Shown piece by piece: positions 29,574 to 40,132 of a DNA stretch of 64,000 nt. The stretch comes from Halomonas sp. (GTDB taxonomy: Bacteria; Pseudomonadota; Gammaproteobacteria; Pseudomonadales; Halomonadaceae), in NCBI RefSeq assembly GCF_017983445.1, contig NZ_JAGOBJ010000003.1, forward strand, positions 62,001 through 126,000, written 5' to 3'. Below the pieces are notes generated by a model. It saw nothing but the letters and a program-made list of their open reading frames with translations. It had not been told where the DNA came from and made no database searches. Each line of letters opens with the position of its first letter. The first letter of the stretch is position 1. The position numbers and the translations under genes were made by a program.

Positions 29574-31643
29574 TTAACCCAATAAAGAGCGCAGCCCGGC
29601 AATCGCATCTTTGCCGCGCTCTTGTTTTTTATCCGGATCTTCCTTGTCTGCACGACCTTCCCATTCCAGATCCTCCGGGGGGAGCTCCTCTAGAAAGCGG
29701 CTGGGTTGACAGTCCATCAGCTCGCCATAGGCTTTGCGCTGGCGGGCAAGCGTAAGCGTTAACGTGCGCCGCGCGCGGGTAATGCCCACATAGGCCAGGC
29801 GGCGTTCTTCTTCTACCGTGCCCATTTCGATCGCGTTGCGGTGGGGCAGCAAGTCCTCTTCCCAGCCCAGCAGATACACGTGAGGAAACTCAAGCCCCTT
29901 TGACGCGTGCATGGTAAGCAGCTGTACACGGTCGGAATCATCCTCTTCGGCTTGCTGTTCCAGGATATCGCGCAGTACCAAACGAGAAATAGCGGCCTCT
30001 ACGCTATCGGTTTCGGTAGCCTCGGAGGCAGTATCCTCTTCCGGGTCGCGATTAAGCGATTTTTCGAGCTGATCAATCAGGATCCATACGTTGGCCATAC
30101 GGCGCTCGGCGATCGTGGGCGCACTGGCGTTCTGATAAAGCCACGCCTCGTAATCCATATCGCGCAGCATGTCGCGAATGGCTGCGATCGCATCGCCCTG
30201 ATCCATCCGCTTGCGCACGCCATCGATAAAGTGGGTAAAGCGGGAGAGCCGCTCGACGGCGCGGGTGGGCAGAACCTGCTCGAGGCCCAACTCATGACAG
30301 GCGGCAAACAGCGAAATCGAGCGCTCGGTGGCGTAGTTGGCGAGTTTCTCGACGGTACCCGGACCGACTTCGCGGCGCGGCACGTTAACGATGCGTAAAA
30401 AGGCGTTATCGTCGGCTGGGTTAATCAGCAGACGCAGGTAGGCCATGGCGTCCTTGATCTCGTTGCGTGAGAAAAACGACGTGCCGCCGGAGAGCTTGTA
30501 GGGAATCTGGTAGTGCTGAAGCTTGAGTTCCAGGAGCCTTGCCTGAAAGTTACCGCGATAAAGTACGGCGAAATCGCGCCACTCGGCCTTCTCCTTGATC
30601 CGCCGGGTGAGCATTTCGCTGGCCACCCGCTCGGACTCCGCCTCTTCATGACGGTTTACGATCACCCGGATCGGCGCGCCGTCGCCCATATCCGACCAGA
30701 GCGTCTTGTCGTAGACGTGGGGGTTGTTGGCAATCAGGGTGTTGGCAGCGCGCAGGATGGTGGCAGTCGAGCGGTAGTTCTGCTCCAGCTTGATCACCTT
30801 GAGCCGCGGAAAATCCTCGCCCAGGGTCACCAGGTTTTCCGGCCGCGCACCGCGCCAGGCGTAGATCGACTGGTCGTCGTCGCCCACCACGGTAAAGGTC
30901 GAGCGTTCGGCCATCAGAAGCTTTACCAGCAGGTATTGGGAGACGTTGGTGTCCTGATACTCATCCACCAGCATATAGTGAATCTTGCGCCGCCAGCGCT
31001 CCAATGCCTCGGCATCGTTTTTCAACAGCACGACGGGCAGCAGGATCAGATCATCAAAATCCACCGCGTTGTAGGCTTTCAGGTGGCGGTTATAGGCCTC
31101 GTACACCCGCGCGGCAAAATGCTCATCGTCATCGGCGGCAAAGGAGAGCGCGTCACCCGGCAGCACCAGATCGTTTTTCCAGGTGGAAATCTTGGCTTGG
31201 ACCGAGTTGATCTGCTCGGCATCGACCTGGGCGTCCTTGTTCATCAGGTCGCGCAGCAGCGCCTTGGCATCTTCCGGGTCGAACAGCGAAAATCCCGGCT
31301 TATAGCCCAGGGTTTTTAGCTCGCCGCGGATAATATTGAGGCCCAGCGTGTGAAAGGTCGACACCGTCAGGCCATGGCCTTCTTTGCCCTTGAGCATCTG
31401 CCCGACACGCTCTTTCATTTCGCGAGCGGCTTTATTGGTGAACGTGACCGCAGCGATTCGGCGCGCGCTCATCCCGCATTCTTGAACCAGATAGGCAATT
31501 TTAGTCGTGATAACGCTGGTTTTACCGGACCCTGCCCCTGCCAACACCAAGCACGGGCCATCAATGTAGCGCACGGCTTCCTGCTGGCGCGGATTAAGGC
31601 CCTTGATGCGGGTTAAGATGCTTTGTGGGGTCGATGGCGTCAT
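29574..31643 (-). CDS. rep: ATP-dependent DNA helicase Rep
   Basis: A 689-residue SF1A helicase collinear with E. coli Rep (673). Walker A AGAGSGKT is at residues 35-42, followed by [14 protein letters not shown], motif [10 protein letters not shown], motif [17 protein letters not shown], motif IV LEQNYRS, motif [13 protein letters not shown] and motif VI VGITRAR. Rep moves 3' to 5' with the replisome and clears protein blocks. Similarity across the whole length favours Rep over UvrD. Confidence 0.96.
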   Translation of the reverse strand: MTPSTPQSILTRIKGLNPRQQEAVRYIDGPCLVLAGAGSGKTSVITTKIAYLVQECGMSARRIAAVTFTNKAAREMKERVGQMLKGKEGHGLTVSTFHTLGLNIIRGELKTLGYKPGFSLFDPEDAKALLRDLMNKDAQVDAEQINSVQAKISTWKNDLVLPGDALSFAADDDEHFAARVYEAYNRHLKAYNAVDFDDLILLPVVLLKNDAEALERWRRKIHYMLVDEYQDTNVSQYLLVKLLMAERSTFTVVGDDDQSIYAWRGARPENLVTLGEDFPRLKVIKLEQNYRSTATILRAANTLIANNPHVYDKTLWSDMGDGAPIRVIVNRHEEAESERVASEMLTRRIKEKAEWRDFAVLYRGNFQARLLELKLQHYQIPYKLSGGTSFFSRNEIKDAMAYLRLLINPADDNAFLRIVNVPRREVGPGTVEKLANYATERSISLFAACHELGLEQVLPTRAVERLSRFTHFIDGVRKRMDQGDAIAAIRDMLRDMDYEAWLYQNASAPTIAERRMANVWILIDQLEKSLNRDPEEDTASEATETDSVEAAISRLVLRDILEQQAEEDDSDRVQLLTMHASKGLEFPHVYLLGWEEDLLPHRNAIEMGTVEEERRLAYVGITRARRTLTLTLARQRKAYGELMDCQPSRFLEELPPEDLEWEGRADKEDPDKKQERGKDAIAGLRSLLG

Positions 31644-31719
31644 TAGGCACGTTATCCTTTGCGGTTTTTCATCTACAATCAGCCGTTTCTACGCGCACAA
31701 CATGGATAGGCAGGTGGTG

Positions 31720-32190
31720 ATGTTTGAAGTAGCGCTGTTTGAACCACGCATGGCGCCCAATACGGGCAACATCATGCGCTTGGTCGCCAATAATGGCTGT
31801 CGTTTGCACTTGATTGAGCCGCTCGGCTTCGACCTTGAAGAAAAAAAGCTGCGCCGTGCCGGGCTTGATTACCGTGACCTGGCCAATGTGACTCGTCATG
31901 CTGATTTTGCCGCATTTCAAAAAGCCATGTCGGGACGGCGCATTTGGGCAATTACCACCAAAGGCACGCGGCCCCACAGCGAGGCTGATTTTGCACAGGG
32001 AGATGTGCTGCTGTTTGGCTCTGAAACCGCCGGGCTCTCTGCCGAGGTGCACCAAGCGCTGCCAGACGCCCAAAAGCTGCGGATTCCCATGCAGCCCAAT
32101 AACCGCAGTCTTAATCTTTCCAACGCGGTGGCTATTGTGAGCTATGAAGCGTGGCGCCAGCAAGGTTTTGCCGGCGCACTTGCCACTTAG
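31720..32190 (+). CDS. trmL: tRNA (cytidine/uridine-34-2'-O)-methyltransferase TrmL
   Basis: A 156-residue SPOUT methyltransferase acting on the wobble base of leucine tRNAs. It has the N-terminal [14 protein letters not shown], mid-protein [11 protein letters not shown], and the SAM knot [12 protein letters not shown] and [19 protein letters not shown]. The open frame extends 39 codons upstream across the rep promoter region; ATG at 31720 is chosen because it aligns with the E. coli N terminus. Divergent from rep. Confidence 0.95.
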   Translation: MFEVALFEPRMAPNTGNIMRLVANNGCRLHLIEPLGFDLEEKKLRRAGLDYRDLANVTRHADFAAFQKAMSGRRIWAITTKGTRPHSEADFAQGDVLLFGSETAGLSAEVHQALPDAQKLRIPMQPNNRSLNLSNAVAIVSYEAWRQQGFAGALAT

Positions 32191-32204
32191 CTAAACGGCA
32201 AATA

Positions 32205-32882
32205 CTAGGCAGCAATACCGTAGCGGTCGCGGTAGGCGCGCACGGCTTCCGCGTAGGCGAGCATTTCGCCACCGGCATGCTCTTCAAGGTAAGTGAGCAC
32301 TTGCTCAAGGGTGACGATACTCACCACCGGCATTCCGTACTCGGCCTGGACTTCCTGAATGGCGCTCTGCTCGCCCTGGCCACGCTCCTGGCGGTCGAGG
32401 GCAATAATCACGCCGCCCGCGCGAGCACCGCTTTGCTCGATCAAACCCATGACTTCGCGGATCGCAGTGCCCGCAGTAATCACATCGTCAATGATCAAAA
32501 TATCGCCAGTAAGCGGCGCACCCACAATATTGCCGCCTTCGCCGTGGGTTTTGGCTTCCTTGCGATTAAAGGCGTAGGGCATATCCAGATCGTGGTGGTC
32601 GGCAAGCGCTGCCGCCGTGACCGCGGCCAACGGAATGCCTTTGTAGGCGGGGCCAAACAGCACATCGGCTTGCAAATCGCTATCTACAATGGCCTGAGCA
32701 TAAAAACGCCCAAGCTTGGCAAGTGCGCGGCCCGTCTGAAATAGGCCAGCATTAAAAAAGTAAGGACTTACTCGCCCGGATTTGAGCGTGAACTCACCAA
32801 ACTTGAGAACGCCCTGCTCAATGGCAAAGGCGATGAATTCGCGCTGATAGGGTTGTAAAGTGGTAGCCACGGCGTTCCTCAT
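32205..32882 (-). CDS. pyrE: Orotate phosphoribosyltransferase PyrE
   Basis: A 225-residue enzyme converting orotate and PRPP to OMP in pyrimidine synthesis. The flexible loop [14 protein letters not shown] and PRPP-binding [14 protein letters not shown] are present. The start is ATG at 32882 or, perhaps better, GTG at 32870, which has AGGAA just upstream and matches usual N termini. Divergent from the crc-like gene, as in Pseudomonas. Confidence 0.97.
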   Translation of the reverse strand: MRNAVATTLQPYQREFIAFAIEQGVLKFGEFTLKSGRVSPYFFNAGLFQTGRALAKLGRFYAQAIVDSDLQADVLFGPAYKGIPLAAVTAAALADHHDLDMPYAFNRKEAKTHGEGGNIVGAPLTGDILIIDDVITAGTAIREVMGLIEQSGARAGGVIIALDRQERGQGEQSAIQEVQAEYGMPVVSIVTLEQVLTYLEEHAGGEMLAYAEAVRAYRDRYGIAA

Positions 32883-33011
32883 TAGGCGGTTGGTTCATGT
32901 CAGCCCGAAGGCAACAATAAAACGCAGGTAAATAGCAAGAATTGATGGGTCTATTTACCCAAACGTCTAAACGTCGGGTATCATACAGCAGCGACGCAAA
33001 AGGGACGATTT

Positions 33012-33779
33012 ATGAAAATTGCCAGCATCAATGTTAATGGTATACGTGATGCCGTCGACCGTGGCTTCCTGGACTGGCTGGCTCAGCAGGACGCCGATGT
33101 GGTTTGCGTGCAGAACATCAAGGCAAAAAGTTTTGAATTGGATGACCATATTCTTTATCCGGAAGGCTATGAAGGCTATTTCCTGGATGCGGAAGAGGAT
33201 GGTTTTTCCGGTGTTGGGCTTTACTGCCGTAAAATTCCCAAGGCGATCATGTATGGTCTGGGCTTTCCACAGTGTGATCACGAAGGGCGTTTTCTGCAGG
33301 CGGATTATGACCGCTTCAGTATCGCTACCTTCCTGATGCCTGATGGCAGCGACCAGAAAGCCAAACAGGCGTTTATGGAGCAGTACCAGGAATACCTGAC
33401 GAAGATGTCGCGCAAGCGGCGCGAGTACATCATCTGCGGTACCTGGAACATTGCCCATAAAACGGTTGATCTGGCCAACTGGTCTGATAACCAGCTGACG
33501 TCTGGTTTTCGCCCGGAAGAACGCGCCTGGATGGATCAGGTGCTTGGCCCAACAGGGTTTATCGACACCTTCCGCGAAATCAATCGCGATGCAGGCGAGT
33601 ACACCTGGTGGCCGAAGCTCGACCAAGACGTACCCCGTAGCCGTCAGGAAGGCTGGCGGATCGACTATCAGTTAGTCGGCCCCAACTTCCGTCGTCACGT
33701 GGTCGACGCATGGATCGATAAAGAGGCGACTTTCTCCGAGTACGCCCCGCTAATTGTTGAGTACGATCTCGACCTTTAA
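33012..33779 (+). CDS. crc: Crc-like catabolite repression control protein (exonuclease III fold, catalytic residues lost)
   Basis: A 255-residue endonuclease/exonuclease/phosphatase-fold protein resembling Pseudomonas Crc more than ExoIII. Nuclease motifs are degenerate: the metal-binding glutamate is Asn35 (VQNIKAK), the catalytic Asp of GDxN is Thr144 (GTWN), and SDH near the end is SEY (242-244). In Pseudomonas, Crc is not a nuclease but works with Hfq to repress translation of catabolic mRNAs. Genomic position pyrE/crc/rph/yicC is the same as in Pseudomonas, which supports the name; the function here is inferred. Confidence 0.82.
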   Translation: MKIASINVNGIRDAVDRGFLDWLAQQDADVVCVQNIKAKSFELDDHILYPEGYEGYFLDAEEDGFSGVGLYCRKIPKAIMYGLGFPQCDHEGRFLQADYDRFSIATFLMPDGSDQKAKQAFMEQYQEYLTKMSRKRREYIICGTWNIAHKTVDLANWSDNQLTSGFRPEERAWMDQVLGPTGFIDTFREINRDAGEYTWWPKLDQDVPRSRQEGWRIDYQLVGPNFRRHVVDAWIDKEATFSEYAPLIVEYDLDL

Positions 33780-33804
33780 GCATCTTTCCCGCGTCGTCGT
33801 TACC

Positions 33805-33832
33805 AATGAGCCGACCCAGAGGTCGGCTCATT
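33805..33832. terminator. Hairpin between convergent crc-like gene and rph
   Basis: A perfect 12-bp stem (33805-33816 with 33821-33832) with a four-base loop, lying between two convergent genes. There is no long T-run, but it is suitably placed to terminate both. Confidence 0.65.
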
Positions 33833-33851
33833 GCGTTAACGATTAAAACGC

Positions 33852-34589
33852 TTACCCGCGAATACCCAGTGCTTCACGCTGGTGTTCACGCAGCTCGCTG
33901 CCCGCTTTTTCAGCTAGATCCAGCATGGCATTAAGCTCGGCACGGTTAAACGCGCCCGCCTCCGCAGTGCCCTGTACTTCAATCAACTCACCGCCTTCGG
34001 TCATGACCACGTTCAGGTCGGTATCCGCCTTGCTGTCCTCGGGATAGTCGAGATCCAACACCGGCGCGCCTTTATAAATACCTACTGAAATCGCGCTCAC
34101 CAGCTGCTTGAAAGGGTCGCTTTTGATCTTTTTCTCGCGCTGCAGGTAACGAATCGCGTCCACCAGCGCCACGCAGCCACCGGTAATCGAGGCGGTACGG
34201 GTGCCGCCATCGGCCTGAATCACGTCACAATCCACGGTAATCGTGAATTCGCCCATCTTTTTCAGGTCGACTGCCGCGCGCAGGCTACGCCCAATAAGAC
34301 GCTGAATCTCAAGGGTACGGCCACCTTGCTTGCCACGTGTTGCCTCACGCCCGCTGCGCGAATGCGTGGCGCGCGGCAGCATACCGTACTCGGCTGTTAT
34401 CCAGCCCTGATTCTTGCCCCGCAGCCAACGCGGCACGCCCGCTTCTACGCTGGCATTACACAGCACCTTGGTATCGCCAAACTCCACCAGCACGGAGCCC
34501 TCGGCATGGCGGGTGTAATCACGGGTCAGGCGAATTTCACGGAGCTGGTCGGCTTCGCGACCGCTGGGGCGAACAACATCAGGACGCAT
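33852..34589 (-). CDS. rph: Ribonuclease PH
   Basis: A 245-residue phosphorolytic 3'-5' exoribonuclease that trims tRNA precursors. Features include [18 protein letters not shown] near the N terminus, the [24 protein letters not shown]-type RNA-binding block (split here by the family's conserved arginines), and the active-site [13 protein letters not shown]-like segment [14 protein letters not shown]. It is divergent from yicC, as in E. coli and Pseudomonas. Confidence 0.97.
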   Translation of the reverse strand: MRPDVVRPSGREADQLREIRLTRDYTRHAEGSVLVEFGDTKVLCNASVEAGVPRWLRGKNQGWITAEYGMLPRATHSRSGREATRGKQGGRTLEIQRLIGRSLRAAVDLKKMGEFTITVDCDVIQADGGTRTASITGGCVALVDAIRYLQREKKIKSDPFKQLVSAISVGIYKGAPVLDLDYPEDSKADTDLNVVMTEGGELIEVQGTAEAGAFNRAELNAMLDLAEKAGSELREHQREALGIRG

Positions 34590-34704
34590 AGCACCTCACC
34601 ATAAGCGCGTTATGAAGAAAAGGCCGCCATTGTACACGTCTTAACGTTCAAACCCGCGCTTATCGGGTAGACTGAGATAAATGCGTTACCAACAGGATGA
34701 ACCC

Positions 34705-35583
34705 ATGGCCACTTCAAGTCGCGTACACAGCATGACCGCATTTGCCCGCACCGAGAAGGCCGCCTCTTGGGGCACGCTGCAAGTCGAAATTCGCTCCGTT
34801 AATCAGCGCTATCTGGAGCCCCATTTTCGCCTGCATGAAAGCCTGCGTGACCTAGAACCTGTTCTGCGTGAAACCCTGCGTACCCGCTTGGCGCGAGGCA
34901 AAGTAGAGTGCAGCGTGCGCTTTGAAAGTGCCGAAACCGTGCAGGCGCCAGCGGTTAATACCACTCGCTTAGCCGCCATCGCCGAGGCGCTCAATGCCGT
35001 GCAGCAGCAGGTGCCTAGCGCTTTGGCGCCGACGACGCTTGAACTGCTAAACCAGCCCGGCGTAATGGAAACCCAGCATCTGGATCAGGACGCCATCAAG
35101 GCGGCTGTCAAGGCGCTGTTTGACCAAGCGCTAGATGAGTTGATCGAAGCTCGTGCCCGGGAAGGCGAAAAACTCGCCGAGATGATTTCAACTCGGCTAA
35201 CGGCGGTAAGCGAGCAGGTCGCAACGGTTAAAAGCCTGCTGCCGCAAATTCTGGAACGTCAGCGCACCCAATTGCTGGAACGCTTGGAAATCGCCAAAAC
35301 CGAACTCGACCCCCAGCGCCTGGAAGCCGAGCTGGTACTGGTTGCGCAAAAGGCCGATGTAGATGAAGAGCTCGACCGCCTAACCGCTCATGTAGGCGAA
35401 GTCAGCCGACAGCTTGCTGAAAAAGGCTCTAAAGGCCGCCGCCTGGATTTCTTGATGCAGGAGCTTAATCGCGAAGCCAACACGCTTTCATCTAAATCAG
35501 TCGTGGCCGAAAGCACCCGCTGCGCGGTAGAGCTTAAAGTGCTGATTGAACAGATGAGGGAGCAGATTCAGAATATTGAGTGA
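34705..35583 (+). CDS. yicC: YicC family endoribonuclease
   Basis: A 292-residue protein with the YicC N-terminal domain (SMTAFART, EIRSVNQRYLEPHFRL) and the DUF1732 C-terminal domain ending in LKVLIEQMREQIQNIE, the same ending as E. coli YicC. Family members were recently shown to cleave RNA and take part in small-RNA turnover. The open frame reaches back to 34681; ATG at 34705 has AGGATG upstream. In many relatives gmk follows directly, but here a 15.4-kb insertion intervenes. Confidence 0.93.
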   Translation: MATSSRVHSMTAFARTEKAASWGTLQVEIRSVNQRYLEPHFRLHESLRDLEPVLRETLRTRLARGKVECSVRFESAETVQAPAVNTTRLAAIAEALNAVQQQVPSALAPTTLELLNQPGVMETQHLDQDAIKAAVKALFDQALDELIEARAREGEKLAEMISTRLTAVSEQVATVKSLLPQILERQRTQLLERLEIAKTELDPQRLEAELVLVAQKADVDEELDRLTAHVGEVSRQLAEKGSKGRRLDFLMQELNREANTLSSKSVVAESTRCAVELKVLIEQMREQIQNIE

Positions 35584-35619
35584 TGAGGTATTAGCCTTAC
35601 TTAATTGATAAGGGCAATT

Positions 35620-35816
35620 TGTCGCCCACCTCAATCTAAAATAACGATTTTAGTCTCTTTAGGTGGACGCTAAAATCATGACCCTAAATCCTGGACGGCT
35701 CCCTCAACGTTGCTAAGCACTTAGGCGTTATCAATGAGATTGGCTATTGCTGGCGTGAACGCAAAGACCAACCCACGCAATCGACAGGCGGTGGACGTTC
35801 CAGCTTTCGGAGATAG
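35620..35816 (+). mobile_element. Probable remnant of an IS3-family element (orfA start and helix-turn-helix)
   Basis: In the gap between yicC and hsdR, bases 35694-35816 translate to 41 residues containing SLNVAKHLGVINEIGYCWRE, which resembles the helix-turn-helix of IS3-type OrfA (pattern SLxxVAxxLGVxxxTLYRWR). An out-of-frame ATG lies at 35678, consistent with a decayed orfA start. Upstream, 35625-35676 carries nested inverted repeats (CCACCT/AGGTGG, CTAAAAT/ATTTTAG). No intact transposase or second end is visible. The assignment is by eye only. Confidence 0.4.
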
Positions 35817-35884
35817 GTGAATGGTTGCGCATTGATAGGGGCAGATGAATATGGCCATGAGCAAAAATAAAGGGGTGCACCTCG

Positions 35885-38329
35885 ATGGATAAACACCGGC
35901 TCAGCGAGCGAGACATCTGCACCAAGTTCATCACGCCAGCCATTCTGCAGGCGGGTTGGCAACAGAATCAGTTTCGGGAAGAAGTGAACCTTACCGATGG
36001 TCGCGTTATGGTGCGGGGAAAGCTGGCTGCGCGGGTGAAAAATCCCAATGCAAAGGGCGGCCCCAAGCGCGCTGATTATGTGCTTTACGCCAGCCCCGGC
36101 GTGCCCATTGCCGTTATTGAAGCCAAACAATCAAAATTTTCAGTCGGCCACGGCATGCAGCAGGCGCTGACCTATGCCGAAATGCTGGATGCCCCTTTTG
36201 CTATCAGCAGCAACGGAGCAGGTTTTTTGCTGCATGATCGCACCGGCATTACTCAGCCTATCGAACGAGAGATCTCACTCAATGAGTTGCCATCCCTGGC
36301 AAACTTGTGGCCTCTGTATCAGCAATGGAAAGGCTTGGTAGAACCGGAAGCGGTGAAACTGGTCGAGGAACCCTTTCATAGCGATGGTAGTGGCAAAGAG
36401 CCCCGTTATTACCAGCGTGTTGCCATTAATCGCGCCATCGAAGCAATTGCCAAAGGCCAGCAGCGCGTGCTGCTCGTTATGGCAACGGGCACAGGAAAAA
36501 CCTACACTGCCTTCCAAATTATCTGGCGTTTATGGAAAGCCAAAGCCAAAAAACGCATTTTGTTTTTGGCCGACCGCAACATCCTGGTGGATCAAACCAT
36601 GCAACAAGACTTTGCCCCCTTTGGCGAAGTCATGCACAAGGTTACTAATCGAGAAGCCAAAAAGAACTACGAAATCTACCTTGCTCTTTATCAAGCGGTG
36701 ACCGGCCGAGAAGAGCGGAAACAAATCTACCGCCAGTTTCCCTCAAACTTTTTTGACCTGGTCGTGATTGATGAGTGCCACCGTGGCAGCGCAGCGGATG
36801 ATTCTGCTTGGCGTGATATATTAGAGTATTTCGGCAGCGCCACCCATCTGGGTTTAACCGCCACGCCGAAAGAAACCAAAGACATCAGCAACACCACCTA
36901 CTTTGGCGACCCCATTTACACCTACTCACTCAAACAGGGCATTGAAGATGGTTTTCTAGCTCCTTACAAAGTGATTCGTATAGCCACGGATGTAGATGCC
37001 GTAGGCTACACACCCGAAAAAGGGAAGGTCGATAAACTCGGCCAATTGGTGGAACAGCGTCAGTACAACACCAAAGATTTTGATCGCAATTTAGTGCTGG
37101 AAAAACGTACCGAACTGGTGGCCAGAAGAGTCTGGGAGTATTTGAAAGCCACCGACCCCATGGCCAAAACGATCGTCTTTTGTGACGATCAAGACCACGC
37201 CGAGCGTATGCGTCAAGCATTGGTAAAACTGATTCCTGCAGCCGCTAGTAACCGCCGCTATGTGATGCGCATTACCGGTGACGATAACGAAGGCAAAGCC
37301 CGGCTTTCCTACTTTATTGATAACGACGAGCCCTATCCCGTTATCGCCACCACATCTAAGTTGCTTACTACCGGGGTAGATGCCAAAACCTGCAAACTGA
37401 TTGTGCTCGATCAAAACATCAATTCCATGACTGAATTTAAACAAATGATTGGTCGTGGCACTCGCCTGCGCGAGGATTACCAAAAGCTCTACTTCACCAT
37501 CATGGACTTCAAGGGTGCCACACGACTGTTTGCTGATCCGGATTTTGATGGAGACCCCGTCGTCATTTATGAACCCAAGCCTGATGACCCGGTAATCCCC
37601 ACTGACGAACTACTGCCGGAAGATCTGCCACCCGATATCACAGGCACCTCTGGTATTGGTGAAGTGGAGCCTCCACCTTACGTTACCGGCACAACCGGCG
37701 GGTTTGATGATGGCCGCAATACTGGGGAGAGAGAAGGCCGCATCAAATACGTGATCGGGGATGTCAATGTTCGGGTCGCTGTGATACTTGAACAGTATCT
37801 AGACGCCGACGGCAAACTGATTACTGACGACTACCGAGTGCTACTCAAGGCCGATATTCAAAAAGCCCTGCAGACTGAATTTGGCAATCTCACCGGCTTT
37901 CTGCGCCGTTGGAATGGGGCCGAGCGTAAGCAAGCGGTGCTGGAGGAACTTGCCGAACACGGGATACCGCTGGAGATATTGCAGCAAGCCGTTCCCAACG
38001 GCAGAGAGCTGGATGCTTTTGATCTGGTGGCTCATGTCGCTTTTAACCAAAAGCCTCTCACCCGGCGTGAACGTGCTAACAAGGTGAAAAAACACGATGT
38101 GTTCGGTAAATACGGCGAACAAGCCCGCGTCGTGCTCGAAGCCCTGCTGGAAAAATTTGCTCACCACGGCGTGCAAGATATTGAAGATGCCAAAGTATTG
38201 GAGCTGCCCCCTTTCGACCAATTCGGCAGTAAAACTCAAATCCGTCGCTGCATTTTTGGTGGCGTCGAGCAGTACACCCAAGCCATTCACGAATTAGAAA
38301 AAGCGCTTTACGACGACCAAAGCGCTTAA
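35885..38329 (+). CDS. hsdR: Type I restriction enzyme, R subunit HsdR (EcoEI-like)
   Basis: An 814-residue restriction-translocation subunit. The N-terminal PD-(D/E)xK nuclease has D64, E79 and K81 (RADY...VIEAKQ). The SF2 motor follows: Walker A MATGTGKT at 199-206, DECH at 296-299, TATP at 325-328, and helicase motif VI QMIGRGTRLRED. The C-terminal region (about 600-814) matches the EcoEI R-protein C-terminal type. It cuts foreign DNA after translocation when assembled with HsdM and HsdS. First gene of the six-gene defence operon. Confidence 0.95.
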   Translation: MDKHRLSERDICTKFITPAILQAGWQQNQFREEVNLTDGRVMVRGKLAARVKNPNAKGGPKRADYVLYASPGVPIAVIEAKQSKFSVGHGMQQALTYAEMLDAPFAISSNGAGFLLHDRTGITQPIEREISLNELPSLANLWPLYQQWKGLVEPEAVKLVEEPFHSDGSGKEPRYYQRVAINRAIEAIAKGQQRVLLVMATGTGKTYTAFQIIWRLWKAKAKKRILFLADRNILVDQTMQQDFAPFGEVMHKVTNREAKKNYEIYLALYQAVTGREERKQIYRQFPSNFFDLVVIDECHRGSAADDSAWRDILEYFGSATHLGLTATPKETKDISNTTYFGDPIYTYSLKQGIEDGFLAPYKVIRIATDVDAVGYTPEKGKVDKLGQLVEQRQYNTKDFDRNLVLEKRTELVARRVWEYLKATDPMAKTIVFCDDQDHAERMRQALVKLIPAAASNRRYVMRITGDDNEGKARLSYFIDNDEPYPVIATTSKLLTTGVDAKTCKLIVLDQNINSMTEFKQMIGRGTRLREDYQKLYFTIMDFKGATRLFADPDFDGDPVVIYEPKPDDPVIPTDELLPEDLPPDITGTSGIGEVEPPPYVTGTTGGFDDGRNTGEREGRIKYVIGDVNVRVAVILEQYLDADGKLITDDYRVLLKADIQKALQTEFGNLTGFLRRWNGAERKQAVLEELAEHGIPLEILQQAVPNGRELDAFDLVAHVAFNQKPLTRRERANKVKKHDVFGKYGEQARVVLEALLEKFAHHGVQDIEDAKVLELPPFDQFGSKTQIRRCIFGGVEQYTQAIHELEKALYDDQSA

Positions 38330-38350
38330 CGACGAGTACTGGAAAACCTA

Positions 38351-40132
38351 ATGAATCTCAGCAGCACCATCAAATCCATTCAAGACATCATGCGCAAAGA
38401 CGATGGCGTCGATGGCGACGCACAGCGCTTGGGCCAGCTCACTTGGATGCTCTTTTTAAAAGTATTTGACCAGCGCGAGGAGGAGTGGGAAGACGATAAT
38501 GCCAGCTATCAATCACCACTGCCGGAAGAGTTTCGCTGGCGCAACTGGGCCAAAATGAATGACGATGAGCAAGGCAAAAAATCCCATAAAATGGCCCCAT
38601 CGGATATCGTCGGCTTTGTTAACAATCAATTATTTCCGGCACTGAAAGAGCTGGACGCCAACGCCAGCCCACAACACAAGGTCATTCGCAGCGTCTTTGA
38701 AGACGCCAATAACTATATGAAGTCTGGCACCCAGTTGCTGGCGGTGATCGAAAAGCTTGAAGAAGCCATTAATTTTCACGACTTCACCACTCGCTCGCAG
38801 ATTGGCGATGTGTACGAACAACTGCTAAACGATCTACGCGGCGCAGGTAATGCTGGTGAATTTTATACACCACGTGCTATCACCGCTTTTATGGCTGATC
38901 GCGTTAACCCGCGCCTGGACAAGCGTGATACCGTGATGGACCCAGCCTGCGGCACTGGCGGCTTCTTAACCGCCGTCATTGACCACTTACGCAACCAGAT
39001 TACCTCCAAGTCGAGCGCCGAAGACAAGCGCGCCATTGAACAGTTGATTCGTGGCATCGAGAAAAAGCAACTGCCGCACCTGCTTTGCACCACCAACATG
39101 TTACTACACGGCATTGATGTGCCCAGTCAGATTGAACACAAAAATACCCTCGGCATTGGTTGGAACGAGTGGAGTGCCAACGACAAGGTGGACTGCATTA
39201 TCACCAATCCGCCCTTCGGCGGCTATGAAGACGACGGCGTCGGCAGCGACTACCCGGCCGATTTAAAAACTCGTGAAACCGCCGATATGTTTATGGCGCT
39301 AATTATCAAAAAGCTTCTAAAAGAAAACGGTCGCGCCGCCGTGGTTCTGCCCGATGGTTTTTTGTTTGGTGATGGCATTAAAGGCACCTTAAAAAAGCTG
39401 CTGCTGCAAGAATGCAAGCTGCACACCATTATTCGGCTGCCCAAAGGTGTATTTGCCCCCTACACCACCATCAAAACCAACCTGCTGTTTTTTACCAAAG
39501 GTACGCGGGTAGACGATGGCAGCGAGCATTTCCACACCGACACCATTTGGTTTTACGAACATCCCTATCCGCCGGGCTACAAAAGCTATAGCAAAACCAA
39601 ACCCATACGCCTGGAAGAATTTAAGCCTGAGCAAGACTGGTGGGGCGATGAAAGCGATGACTTTGCCAGCCGTGAGGAAAACGAATCCGCCTGGAAGGTC
39701 GATTTTAAAACTAAGCGCGAACAGGCCGAAGCTGCCGCCAAACCGCATTGGGATAATGCCGAGCAGCTTAATAACCAAGCCAGCGCATTGGAAAACCGCA
39801 TTCGTGACTTGCGTGGCTCTATTAAAGGAAACAATGATAAAACACAACGCCAAAGCGTGGACGATGAAATGGAAAGCTTACGCAGCGAAAGTGAAACGCT
39901 GCGCTTAAAAGCCCGCGACGCTCAGTCCGCAGGCGACCGTCTTTACTGGCCCATCTTTAATTTGGATATTAAAAATCCGAATGGCCCCGAAGAAGAAAGC
40001 CACGACCCTGACGAGCTACTGGTCAAATACAAACAACTCTTGGGTGAAATTGAAGAAACCGAAAACCAGCTCAAAAGCGAACTGGCGGCAGCCCTTGCTC
40101 ACCACTTTAGCCCAGAGGCAGAAGACGCATGA
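38351..40132 (+). CDS. hsdM: Type I restriction-modification, N6-adenine methyltransferase HsdM
   Basis: A 593-residue modification subunit: N-terminal helical domain (about 1-140), then the methylase domain with SAM motif DPACGTGGF (197-205) and catalytic NPPF (286-289). After the methylase core comes a charged coiled-coil-like stretch (about 450-530; EQLNNQASALENRIRDL), longer than in minimal HsdM proteins. It methylates the HsdS-defined site to protect host DNA. Its last four bases overlap the DUF1016 gene (ATGA). Confidence 0.96.
   Translation: MNLSSTIKSIQDIMRKDDGVDGDAQRLGQLTWMLFLKVFDQREEEWEDDNASYQSPLPEEFRWRNWAKMNDDEQGKKSHKMAPSDIVGFVNNQLFPALKELDANASPQHKVIRSVFEDANNYMKSGTQLLAVIEKLEEAINFHDFTTRSQIGDVYEQLLNDLRGAGNAGEFYTPRAITAFMADRVNPRLDKRDTVMDPACGTGGFLTAVIDHLRNQITSKSSAEDKRAIEQLIRGIEKKQLPHLLCTTNMLLHGIDVPSQIEHKNTLGIGWNEWSANDKVDCIITNPPFGGYEDDGVGSDYPADLKTRETADMFMALIIKKLLKENGRAAVVLPDGFLFGDGIKGTLKKLLLQECKLHTIIRLPKGVFAPYTTIKTNLLFFTKGTRVDDGSEHFHTDTIWFYEHPYPPGYKSYSKTKPIRLEEFKPEQDWWGDESDDFASREENESAWKVDFKTKREQAEAAAKPHWDNAEQLNNQASALENRIRDLRGSIKGNNDKTQRQSVDDEMESLRSESETLRLKARDAQSAGDRLYWPIFNLDIKNPNGPEEESHDPDELLVKYKQLLGEIEETENQLKSELAAALAHHFSPEAEDA

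Noticed and set aside
30513-31319. A 268-codon open frame on the plus strand
   Set aside because: It lies wholly antisense to rep, whose motifs are unmistakable. Its composition is that of a complementary frame and it has no family motif.
32967-33626. A 219-codon minus-strand frame over the crc-like gene
   Set aside because: Antisense shadow; the plus-strand protein matches a known family across its length.
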